Shown here in pieces: positions 1-6,346 of a stretch of 11,772 nt of DNA. The DNA comes from Gammaproteobacteria bacterium. Its GTDB lineage: Bacteria > Pseudomonadota > Gammaproteobacteria > SZUA-140. Made by a program: the position numbers and the translations under genes. The first letter of the stretch is position 1; each line of letters starts with the position of its first letter. The stretch is from positions 1-11,772 of the forward strand of contig JALSHQ010000347.1 of the NCBI GenBank assembly GCA_026982145.1, in the 5' to 3' direction. The notes beneath the pieces were generated by a model, which ran no database searches, was not told where the DNA came from, and worked only from the letters and a program-made list of their open reading frames with translations.

Positions 1-1
1 A

Positions 2-307
2 GTGCTTGATGTGCGCAAGATGACCTCCATCACGGATTATATGATTGTGGTGAGTGGCACTTCGAGCCGTCATCTGAAATCGATAGTGAATAGTGTTGCG
101 GTCGAGGCCAAAGAGGCGGGTTGCACTCCATTGGGTACAGAGGGCGAGAAGGAAGGCGAGTGGGCGCTGGTAGATTTGGGTGACGTGGTGTTGCATGTGA
201 TGTTGCCGCAAACACGTGATTTCTATCAGCTTGAAAAGTTGTGGAGTGTTGAAGGGGCTGCAGAAAAAGAGGCCGCAAGTAAGCTCAGTACGGGTGGCAA
301 GGCGTAA
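2..307 (+). CDS. rsfS: Ribosomal silencing factor RsfS (5' end cut by window)
   Basis: RsfS binds ribosomal protein uL14 (L14) on the large subunit, blocks joining with the 30S subunit, and so damps translation in stationary phase or starvation. The visible 101 residues match the family closely. They include LDVRKMTSITDYMIVVSGT near the start, the TSSRH segment, and the WALVDLGDVVLHVM strand followed by FYQLEKLWS near the end. The first codon in the window is an in-frame GTG that aligns with an internal family position, so about 20 N-terminal codons probably lie upstream. E. coli RsfS is 105 residues long. A short extra tail (AAEKEAASKLSTGGKA) follows the conserved core. The stop lies 17 bp before rlmH, the usual partner; nadD normally sits just upstream. 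The family call is very secure. Confidence 0.95.
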   Translation: MLDVRKMTSITDYMIVVSGTSSRHLKSIVNSVAVEAKEAGCTPLGTEGEKEGEWALVDLGDVVLHVMLPQTRDFYQLEKLWSVEGAAEKEAASKLSTGGKA

Positions 308-324
308 CGGCTTCCACCGTAACG

Positions 325-795
325 ATGAAAATTCACTTGATTGCCGTGGGCCACAAAATGCCTCGCTGGGTGGTTGACGGCTATCAAGAGTTTGCCAAAC
401 GTTTGCCGACTGAGTGCAAGCTAACGCTGATTGAAATTGCGCCGGGACGGCGTTCCAAAAGCGCGGATGTCAAACGTGCCATTCAAAATGAAAGCAGCAA
501 AATGCTTGCAGCAATCCCCAAAAATGCCAAAGTGGTTGCTCTCGATGAGCGTGGTAAAGCGTGGACGACACGGCAGTTATCCTCCCAACTAGAGGGGTGG
601 ATGGCTGAGGGGTGTGATGTTGCGCTGCTTGTCGGTGGGCCGGATGGTCTCTCCGATGAATGCCGTGCGCGCGCAGCACAGCAGTGGTCACTCTCCCCGC
701 TCACATTGCCTCATGCACTGGTACGGGTGGTGGTGGCAGAGCAGCTCTACCGCGCCTGGTCGGTGATGAAAGGCCACCCCTACCACCGGGATTGA
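325..795 (+). CDS. rlmH: 23S rRNA pseudouridine-1915 N3-methyltransferase RlmH
   Basis: RlmH is a SPOUT-class enzyme that uses S-adenosylmethionine to methylate pseudouridine 1915 in helix 69 of 23S rRNA on assembled 70S ribosomes. The 156-residue length matches the family (155 in E. coli). The N-terminus MKIHLIAVGHKMPRW is typical. The SAM-binding knot loop LLVGGPDGLS is at residues 101-110, and the signature end LPHALVRVVVAEQLYRAW...HPYHRD covers residues 128-156. The ATG at 325 fits the family start, although no clear Shine-Dalgarno sequence precedes it; it lies 17 bp after rsfS and is probably cotranscribed and translationally coupled. In many gammaproteobacteria mrdA and rodA follow. Here the next gene is convergent, so the cluster is broken at this point. 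Confidence 0.98.
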   Translation: MKIHLIAVGHKMPRWVVDGYQEFAKRLPTECKLTLIEIAPGRRSKSADVKRAIQNESSKMLAAIPKNAKVVALDERGKAWTTRQLSSQLEGWMAEGCDVALLVGGPDGLSDECRARAAQQWSLSPLTLPHALVRVVVAEQLYRAWSVMKGHPYHRD

Positions 796-807
796 TTAGT
801 GTTACTG

Positions 808-835
808 GGCTGAGGCTACAGCAGTACTCGGAGCC
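808..835. terminator. Possible hairpin between convergent rlmH and tonB
   Basis: The 45-bp gap between the two stop codons can fold as GGCT/AGCC, then GAG/CTC, then TAC/GTA around an AGCA loop. Two-base bulges interrupt the stem (gc and gg). No T-run follows on either strand, so this is not a canonical intrinsic terminator. It may be a weak bidirectional terminator or RNA 3'-end stabiliser, or chance. Confidence 0.25.
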
Positions 836-840
836 GTGCA

Positions 841-1731
841 TTAACGGGTCTGTAATCGGTTCTCGCTTAAAAACTGCCAAGTGCGGGTGATGTGCAAAAC
901 ATCAGTATCTTTGCGCATCGCTTTGGGGAAAGGAGAAAATGGGGCGGCGAGTCGTACGATCCGTTTGGCGGCATCATCCAGCACTTTGTGGCCGGAGGAG
1001 CGACGCACGGTGATCTCTTTGACACTGCCATTGGGGCGCAGTGCGACATCCAGAATTAAGGTGCCAGAGAGGTTGCGGCGGCGCGCCGCCTCCGGGTAGT
1101 TGATGTTGCCGATGCGTTCGATTTTGGCGCGCCATGCATCGAGGTAGGCGGCATCGCGAAACTCACGGGTGCGTGCCGAGATAAAGCGGTGTTTTTCGCG
1201 CCCGGCGTAGCTCTCCATCGAGCGGTTGATCTCGGCGCTCAGCGCGGCGATCTCCCTGCTGCGTGAGAGCAGTTCGGCCGCGGTAATTTCTGTTTGTGGT
1301 TTCACTTCGGGCGCGACCTCTGCTACGGCAGTGCTGTGGCTGCTCTGCTCCTGCGTCATCACGACTTGCGAGCGTTGTGCCTCCTGCGGAGGGGGCGCAG
1401 TAGGTAGGCTGCTGGCGGTGGCGCTTCCGGGGTCGGGAATCTCGGCTGCGGTGGAGGCCGGGCTGGCTTGGCGGGGCGTTTCGTCGGCATTGCCGCCGCC
1501 CAGCAAGTTGGCTTGTGCGAGCAGCTCTGCATCTTCAATCTCTTCTTGGCTCTGTTGATGAACCAGTGTGATATCGAGTGATGGGGCGACCGCTTGTGAC
1601 TGTTCATCTTCTGGCGTGAAGGTGACCCCAAGGATGATGATGGCGTGCAGCACAATCGCAAAAAAAAGGGTCAACCCTAATCGATCCGATGCGGTAATGC
1701 GCGCTGCTGTGGGGTGGGGAACGGCGACCAT
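841..1731 (-). CDS. tonB: TonB-family energy transducer (TonB3-like)
   Basis: TonB proteins carry proton-motive energy from an ExbB/ExbD motor in the inner membrane to outer-membrane partners. This 296-residue protein has a short cytoplasmic N-terminus and one membrane helix at about residues 17-38 containing a histidine (H29), as in E. coli TonB. A long Pro/Ala/Gln/Glu-rich periplasmic stretch covers about 40-160. A conserved block follows (RFISARTRE at 182-190, YLDAW, NYPEAAR at 211-217), then a TonB C-terminal fold ending RTWQF. The reading frame stays open upstream to 2001, but the ATG at 1731 is preferred. It has an AGGAAGAG ribosome site 5 nt upstream, lies 2 bp after the preceding stop, and begins the recognisable protein. 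It is last in the gshA-to-tonB run. No exbB or exbD is in the window. The segment order recalls Pseudomonas TonB3, whose gene adjoins gshB and is linked to twitching motility; a pilus role here is inference. Confidence 0.9.
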   Translation of the reverse strand: MVAVPHPTAARITASDRLGLTLFFAIVLHAIIILGVTFTPEDEQSQAVAPSLDITLVHQQSQEEIEDAELLAQANLLGGGNADETPRQASPASTAAEIPDPGSATASSLPTAPPPQEAQRSQVVMTQEQSSHSTAVAEVAPEVKPQTEITAAELLSRSREIAALSAEINRSMESYAGREKHRFISARTREFRDAAYLDAWRAKIERIGNINYPEAARRRNLSGTLILDVALRPNGSVKEITVRRSSGHKVLDDAAKRIVRLAAPFSPFPKAMRKDTDVLHITRTWQFLSENRLQTR

Positions 1732-1733
1732 CT

Positions 1734-2306
1734 TTACTCTTCCTGTACGTTCCGTTGGCTGGGTGTGATACCGTCCGTCCCTTTTTCCAAGTGGTGCATC
1801 ATGGAACGCACGATAATGCCACTGATGATGCCAAAAATGACCGCGGCTGTCATTAATAGCGGCAGCAGTTTGAATAGTCCTTCGTGTGGAATGAAGAGCA
1901 GATAGGCGGTATAAAACTGCCCAAACATGTGCGCCATGGCGGCGAGTAGGCACAGGCCAATGGGGCCAAACCCTCTGCCCGGCAGTTGGCTGGCAAGCCA
2001 CAATACGATCAAGGTTGCCACTGCGCCACTAAAACTCAACATGAAGGTAGGGGAGAGAAAAGTGCCGATTAGGATGCTCCCCACCAGCACGCGCAGCATC
2101 GAAACCCAAACGGCAGCACGCCAGCCAAAGCGGATAAATACGGCGATGGTGATGACGTTAGCTAAGCCGGGTTTCACCCCAGGCAGCGGGCTGGGCAAGA
2201 CGCTTTCGATGATGTGGATGGCGATGGCGAGTGCTGCCAGCCATGCGATTAAGTGATCTTCTTGCGTGCTCTTAAGGGTGATGCCGCTGTTGGCTTTATT
2301 GTTCAT
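1734..2306 (-). CDS. Gx transporter family / heptaprenyl diphosphate synthase component I-like membrane protein
   Basis: This is a 190-residue integral membrane protein with about five hydrophobic segments (roughly 19-38, 48-68, 73-107, 114-138 and 143-168). Its first loop, PGVKPGLAN (residues 42-50), is the most conserved feature of the Hpre_diP_synt_I family (Gx transporter family), whose fold is thought to resemble the substrate-binding subunits of ECF transporters. The family was named from a polyprenyl synthase component, but such genes commonly sit beside NusG-domain-II and ApbE genes. A transport or quinone/flavin-related membrane role is therefore more plausible than prenyl synthesis. 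The ATG at 2306 is 6 bp after the NusG-II stop and lacks a clear ribosome site, so coupling is likely. The C-terminal tail (about residues 171-190) is hydrophilic. The family call is strong; the substrate is unknown. Confidence 0.9.
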   Translation of the reverse strand: MNNKANSGITLKSTQEDHLIAWLAALAIAIHIIESVLPSPLPGVKPGLANVITIAVFIRFGWRAAVWVSMLRVLVGSILIGTFLSPTFMLSFSGAVATLIVLWLASQLPGRGFGPIGLCLLAAMAHMFGQFYTAYLLFIPHEGLFKLLPLLMTAAVIFGIISGIIVRSMMHHLEKGTDGITPSQRNVQEE

Positions 2307-2312
2307 TACAGG

Positions 2313-2669
2313 TTAAAAGTTAATGCTGTCAAAGCGTGGCGCATCACCCAGCACGGCGACGCTAATGCGATTGGGCAGGCAGGCGGCGAACTCACCGGTT
2401 TGTTGTAGCCAGCCACTGTGGATGCACTGCTTGCCAAGGCAAGGGGAGGTGGCAAAGCGGATTTTCCCCGCTTCGATTTTGATGATGGTGGGGCCGAGCG
2501 CGCCGTCGATCGTTAAGGTGTGATCATGCGCGAGTGAAACCGCAATGGTTTTATCACCGTTCATGATGGCAGCGGTGGTGCCGACTTCGCTGCTGCTCCA
2601 TTGGCTCACGTAGAGATAGGGCAGCAGCAGCGCGGCAAATAGTACGATGAGATAATCTGCGCGGGTCAC
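2313..2669 (-). CDS. NusG domain II-containing membrane-anchored protein
   Basis: This is a 118-residue protein with one N-terminal hydrophobic helix (about 5-22) and a small beta-rich domain that should face the periplasm. The domain matches NusG_II. The signature GKIRFATSPCLGKQCIHSGW contains C77 and C82, and a third cysteine, C97, lies in ACLPNRISV. Despite the name this is not the transcription factor NusG. Stand-alone NusG_II proteins are of unknown function but recur beside ApbE and Gx genes in flavin-based extracytoplasmic electron-transfer loci. The three cysteines could bind a cofactor or form a disulfide, which is inference. The start is GTG at 2669, overlapping the apbE stop as GTGA with GGTGAG just upstream, a sign of translational coupling. 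Confidence 0.9.
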   Translation of the reverse strand: MTRADYLIVLFAALLLPYLYVSQWSSSEVGTTAAIMNGDKTIAVSLAHDHTLTIDGALGPTIIKIEAGKIRFATSPCLGKQCIHSGWLQQTGEFAACLPNRISVAVLGDAPRFDSINF

Positions 2670-3706
2670 TGCTCACCGCCTACGATATTGAGTTCTGCAT
2701 CATCGATCTCAAGTTGGATGCGCTGCGCCATTTTCGGGGTCATGTGGAGGGTCAGTTGCTCATCGATTAACATCACCTCATCAACCCCCATTTGGCGCGC
2801 AATCCGCGGCCACTGCTCTGCACCTGCAATGAAGAGCGCGGTGGCGGCGGCATCCGCGACGGCCGCGCTGCGGTGGATGACGGTGACAGAAACAGTGCCT
2901 TGAGCGGGGTAGCCGCTGCGGGGGTCGATAATGTGGTGATAACGTTGGCCAGAAAAATCAAAAAAGCGCTCATAGTTACCGGAGGTGAAGACGCTTTCAT
3001 CATCAATAATTTCGAGTGATGCGATCACGCCTGCAGCTGTGGGGTGGCGAATGCCAATACGCCATGGGCGTTCATTTTTCGAGCCGATGGCGCGCAGGTC
3101 GCCACCGGCATTGACGATCGCGTTTTCGATGCCGGACTGTTTAAGGCGTGCCACAGCTTGGTCGATGGCGTAGCCTTTGCCAAAGGCACCGAAGTCAAGC
3201 TGCACTGCGCGGTTGTTGCTACTGAGCGTTGTTTCGGTGAGTGTGATGTCCGCCATGGAGGGTGCCGATTTTAGCAGGGCGTTGATCGCTTCTTGTGTGG
3301 GCGGCGCGCTGTCAGGGCGCTCATCACTGTGAAAGCCCCACAGTGCAACCAGTGCGCCGATGGCGGGGTTAAAGCGCTGCTCGCTGTGGCTTGCGAGCGT
3401 CTGCGCCTGTTGAATAAAACGGTATGTTGCAGCGTCGATCGCCACCGTATTACCCAGTGCCAACTGTTGGTTGATCTGGGTGAGGGGGCTGTCACGCCAC
3501 GCATGCCACTGGGCATTAACGGTCGCCAGCTCGCTTTCGACGATTTCGACTGCACGTGCTGCTGCGGCTTCATCTCGGTGAAGTACAGTGACATCCACAA
3601 GGGTACCGAGGGTGAAGAGCTTGGCTTGATGAACCTGTGGTGATTCGCTGCAGCCGCTGAGCCCGAAGGCAAGCAGTAGCGTTAAGTTTAGCCACAACCA
3701 CTTCAC
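2666..3706 (-). CDS. apbE: FAD:protein FMN transferase ApbE (lipoprotein)
   Basis: ApbE cuts FAD and attaches FMN covalently to Ser/Thr of target proteins such as NqrB/NqrC, RnfG/RnfD or FMN-binding-domain proteins, acting on the outer face of the inner membrane. The 346-residue product has a lipoprotein signal peptide with lipobox LSGC (C19). Core motifs include LGTLVDVTV (33-41), RFNPAIGALVALWGF (111-125), DFGAFGKGYAID (171-182), NAGGD (199-203), the SGNYERFF and RYHHIIDPRSGYP segments (242-267), and the metal-binding ADAAATALF region (284-292). Both length and motifs are normal, so activity is expected. The start is GTG at 3706, overlapping the gshB stop as GTGA. No recognisable flavinylation target (FMN-binding domain, Nqr or Rnf subunit) is in the window, so the substrate must be encoded elsewhere. 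Confidence 0.97.
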   Translation of the reverse strand: MKWLWLNLTLLLAFGLSGCSESPQVHQAKLFTLGTLVDVTVLHRDEAAAARAVEIVESELATVNAQWHAWRDSPLTQINQQLALGNTVAIDAATYRFIQQAQTLASHSEQRFNPAIGALVALWGFHSDERPDSAPPTQEAINALLKSAPSMADITLTETTLSSNNRAVQLDFGAFGKGYAIDQAVARLKQSGIENAIVNAGGDLRAIGSKNERPWRIGIRHPTAAGVIASLEIIDDESVFTSGNYERFFDFSGQRYHHIIDPRSGYPAQGTVSVTVIHRSAAVADAAATALFIAGAEQWPRIARQMGVDEVMLIDEQLTLHMTPKMAQRIQLEIDDAELNIVGGEQ

Positions 3707-4653
3707 GCCAGTCGCGCCTCAATCGCATCCATCAAGGTGGCGCTGATGTTGAGTTTGAACTGCTGGTCGAGTTCACGAATACCGGTGGGGCTGGTGACAT
3801 TGATTTCGGTCACATAATCGCCAATCACATCGAGCCCTACGAAGGTGAGTCCTTTAGCTTTAAGGGTGGGGCCAATCTGCTGGCAAAGCCATCGGTCGCG
3901 TTCACTGAGGGGTTGTCCCACGCCGGTGCCGCCAGTGGCGAGGTTGGCACGGGTCTCCCCTTCGGCCGGGATGCGCGCCAGTGCGTAGGGGATCGGTTCG
4001 CCATCAATCAAGATAATCCGTTTGTCTCCTTTTAAAATTTCAGGCAGGTAGCGCTGCGCCATGGTTAAGGTTTTGCCGTTGTGGGTCATCACTTCAATGA
4101 TGACGTTGACGTTTGGGTTGTCAGCAGTCACGCGGAAGATAGAAGCGCCGCCCATGGCGGAGAGGGGCTTGATGATGATGTCGCCATGTTCTGCGAGAAA
4201 TGCTTTGATGCGCGTTGGCTGGCTGGTCACCATGCTCGGGGCGCAGCAGTGGGGGAACCACGCCGTATAGAGTTTCTCGTTGGCATCGCGCAGTGATTGC
4301 GGTTTGTTGACGACCAGCGTTCCTGCCGCCTCTGCCTGCTCAAGTAGGTAGGTGGTGTAGATGTAGTCGATATCGAATGGCGGGTCTTTGCGCATCAAGA
4401 TCACATCGAGATTGCTTAGCGGTTGTGTGGTCGCCTCGCCTAGCTCAAACCAGTTGTCGAGCGTGCTGTTTACGCGCAGTGGGCGCAGCGTGGCCAGCGC
4501 AGTCGCGTGGTCGAGAAAGAGGTCATGCTGCTCCATATAATGGAGCTGCCAGCCGCGCTGTTGAGCCTCTAGCAACATCGCCATGGTGCTATCTTTTTTG
4601 GGGTTAATGGCGCTGATCGAATCCATCACGACGCCGAGTTTGATATTTTTCAT
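3703..4653 (-). CDS. gshB: Glutathione synthase
   Basis: GshB is an ATP-grasp enzyme that joins glycine to gamma-glutamylcysteine, the second step of glutathione synthesis, in the cytoplasm. The 316-residue length matches the E. coli enzyme. Diagnostic segments are KLGVVMDSISAINPKKDS (5-22), LMRKDPPFDIDYIY (86-99), IIKPLSAMGGASIFR (160-174), the GETRANLATGGTG loop (232-244), and GLDVIGDYVTEINVTSPTGI (273-291) carrying the acidic and Asn metal ligands. Small departures from the common consensus are seen in the loops: SAMGGA where DGMGGA is usual, and RANL where RGNL is usual. The ATG at 4653 gives the canonical N-terminus and lies 9 bp after gshA, so the two steps are coexpressed. In E. coli gshB follows rsmE; here they are about 3 kb apart. 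Confidence 0.98.
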   Translation of the reverse strand: MKNIKLGVVMDSISAINPKKDSTMAMLLEAQQRGWQLHYMEQHDLFLDHATALATLRPLRVNSTLDNWFELGEATTQPLSNLDVILMRKDPPFDIDYIYTTYLLEQAEAAGTLVVNKPQSLRDANEKLYTAWFPHCCAPSMVTSQPTRIKAFLAEHGDIIIKPLSAMGGASIFRVTADNPNVNVIIEVMTHNGKTLTMAQRYLPEILKGDKRIILIDGEPIPYALARIPAEGETRANLATGGTGVGQPLSERDRWLCQQIGPTLKAKGLTFVGLDVIGDYVTEINVTSPTGIRELDQQFKLNISATLMDAIEARLA

Positions 4654-4662
4654 GATCAGCAG

Positions 4663-5958
4663 CTATTCGTGTTCAGCGATTTCACGGGCGGCCGCCAGCA
4701 TGGCGAGGCGGGCGATCACCCCGTAGGCATAGAAGCGGTTGGCGTTGGCATCCGGTGCCATGTTGTGATCGGGGGTGGTGCACGGCTCGGCAAAGGCGAG
4801 CGGTTCAAAGTGCGCGCCGGGTGCGTTGAGGTTTTCGTTGGGGCCACGGCGGGTGTGCACCCGGTAAAAACCGCCGACCACAAAGTGATCCAGCATGTAG
4901 ACCACCGGCTCGGCAACAGAGGCGCTCTCCCCCCAAGTCTCAAACGTGTAAACCCCTTCTTGCACCAGCACTTGGCTGACATTGACACCGCTTTTGGAAG
5001 CGGACATCTTATTGCGCTGCTTGCGGTTAAGCCCTTGCACCTCTGCCACAGAGCTGGCGGTCATCACCCCCATGCCATAGGTGCCGGCATCCGCTTTGAT
5101 GACAACAAAGGGCTCTTTGTCGATCTGATATTCATCATATTTACGTTGGATTGAAGTCAGCAGTGTGCCGACGTTTTTGGCGAGGCACGCTTCACCTTCG
5201 CGCTTTTTGAAATCGATCTCACCGCATTGCAGGAAGAGTGGGTCGATCAGCCACGGGTCGATCTGCATCAACTCAGAAAATTCCTTTGCCACTAGGCGAT
5301 AATGGGTGAAGTGGTCAGACTTGAGCCGCTTCGACCAGCCCAGCGCCAGTGGCGGCACGATTTTCTGTTCGAGCTCTTCAAGCATCGCCGGGCGGCCGCT
5401 GGAGAGGTCGTTGTTGAGCAAAATCATACAGGGTGAAAAATCGCCGATGCCGACGCGCTTGCCCGAGCGTTCCAGTGGTTCCAGCGTAATCTGTCTGCCT
5501 GATGGCAGTGAGAGGGGCTGCGCTTGTTTAATCTCATCAGAGAGGGAGCCGAGGCGTACCTCAAAGCCCGCTTTTTGCAAAATATCTTGCAGTGCAGCGA
5601 CGCTTTCCATATAGAAGGTGTTGCGCGTATGGCTCTCGGGCACGATCAAAATCTGGTTAGCGGTTGGGCAGATCCGTTCAATCGCTGCTTGTGCAGCCTG
5701 AATACTCAGAGGGATGAGTGCCGGATTGAGATTGTTAAAGCCGGCCGGAAAAAGGTTGGTGTCGACCGGTGCGAGCTTAAAACCAGCATTGCGCAGGTCG
5801 ACAGAAGTATAAAACGGCGCGCTTGTGAGCTGCCATTGGCGACGAAACCACCCCTCAATTTCGGCCTGTTGGTCGAGCAAGTGGCGTTCGATTAACTGCA
5901 ATGGGCCGCTGAGTACGGTCGTCAGGTGAGGGACGGGAGGGTGTTGTGTTGCGCTCAT
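4663..5958 (-). CDS. gshA: Glutamate--cysteine ligase, TIGR02049/PF08886 proteobacterial type
   Basis: This enzyme makes gamma-glutamylcysteine from glutamate and cysteine with ATP, the first and usually rate-limiting step of glutathione synthesis. The 431-residue protein is not the E. coli-type GshA. It matches the smaller family known from Acidithiobacillus, Thiobacillus, Nitrosomonas and relatives. Recognisable segments are VDTNLFPAGFNNLN (65-78), IVPESHTRNTFY (105-116), VVIKADAGTYGMGVM (285-299, probable nucleotide-binding loop), VLVQEGVYTFE (330-340), YMLDHFVVGGFYRVHTRRG (354-372) and DANANRFYAYGVIARLAMLAAA (403-424). The ATG at 5958 is chosen because it starts the conserved protein. The ribosome site is weak. 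It is the first gene of the six-gene minus-strand run, so its promoter should lie in 5959-6346. Confidence 0.93.
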   Translation of the reverse strand: MSATQHPPVPHLTTVLSGPLQLIERHLLDQQAEIEGWFRRQWQLTSAPFYTSVDLRNAGFKLAPVDTNLFPAGFNNLNPALIPLSIQAAQAAIERICPTANQILIVPESHTRNTFYMESVAALQDILQKAGFEVRLGSLSDEIKQAQPLSLPSGRQITLEPLERSGKRVGIGDFSPCMILLNNDLSSGRPAMLEELEQKIVPPLALGWSKRLKSDHFTHYRLVAKEFSELMQIDPWLIDPLFLQCGEIDFKKREGEACLAKNVGTLLTSIQRKYDEYQIDKEPFVVIKADAGTYGMGVMTASSVAEVQGLNRKQRNKMSASKSGVNVSQVLVQEGVYTFETWGESASVAEPVVYMLDHFVVGGFYRVHTRRGPNENLNAPGAHFEPLAFAEPCTTPDHNMAPDANANRFYAYGVIARLAMLAAAREIAEHE

Positions 5959-6346
5959 GTCGATTATTTGATGCCTGTACTGGTCTTAAAAATAGATGGT
6001 AATGCATCCCCATGATACGCCGCTTGAGAGAACTTGGCGATGCCATAGGCTAATTGCGCTTATCTAACATCGTGAGTTTTAAAGGGATATTGGTTCGCTA
6101 GCAGATCTTGACTGCGGTGAAGGGGTGTTGAATTAGCCGTAAAAGTAAGGAAAGTCCTACGTCAATTGTAAAATCTTACAGGTGTACGCAGCCATTATTT
6201 GGGTGTATTTAATAAGGTTATTGGGGGTGGCATGGAGAGCCTCCTGGTGACATAGTACGAGGGCAGGGCTACCAGTATAGGCGCGCTGCTCTACGCATGC
6301 ATGAGTTCAGGATGCTTCAAAACACAATATTAGAACGGGGCTATTG
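5959..6346. other. 388-bp divergent intergenic region
   Basis: This stretch separates gshA (leftward) from the ChpA-like gene (rightward) and should hold both promoters. No convincing sigma-70 promoter pair was found. Isolated elements exist, such as TTGACT at 6108-6113 on the plus strand, TTGACG (revcomp of 6160-6165) and TATACT (revcomp of 6274-6279) on the minus strand, but none has a well-spaced partner. The clear structure is a pair of inverted repeats at 6145-6180, listed separately, plus a small AATAA-GG-TTATT palindrome at 6211-6222. No credible gene, tRNA or known riboswitch was recognised. Confidence 0.6.
6145..6180. promoter_or_regulatory. Two adjacent inverted repeats, candidate operator
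   Basis: GTAAGG-N5-CCTAC (6145-6160, imperfect by one inserted base in the left arm) is followed by TGTAA-AATC-TTACA (6167-6180, perfect 5-bp arms). Their centres are 21 bp apart, about two helical turns, so bound dimers would sit on the same DNA face. The site lies about 190 bp from the gshA start and about 170 bp from the kinase start. A dimeric regulator is inferred; its identity is unknown. GTAGG/CCTAC-type arms recall sites of NarL/LuxR-family response regulators, but that is only a resemblance. Confidence 0.4.

Noticed and set aside
1732..2001. In-frame N-terminal extension of the TonB gene (90 extra codons)
   Set aside because: It lies antiparallel to nothing but overlaps the Gx gene on the same strand in another frame, has no TonB-like sequence, and the ATG at 1731 has a good ribosome site and precedes the membrane helix.
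4669..5154. 161-codon plus-strand open frame inside gshA
   Set aside because: It is antisense to a strongly conserved coding region and has no recognisable protein features.
6108..6136. TTGACT as a -35 box for the kinase promoter
   Set aside because: At 16-18 bp spacing the downstream hexamers (gaatta, aattag, attagc) are poor -10 matches.
6211..6222. AATAA-GG-TTATT palindrome
   Set aside because: It is short and AT-rich with no partner site; it is noted only within the intergenic description.
6301..6333. 10-codon ORF just upstream of the kinase (and a 7-codon one at 6232)
   Set aside because: They are too short to judge, without clear ribosome sites, and are expected by chance.
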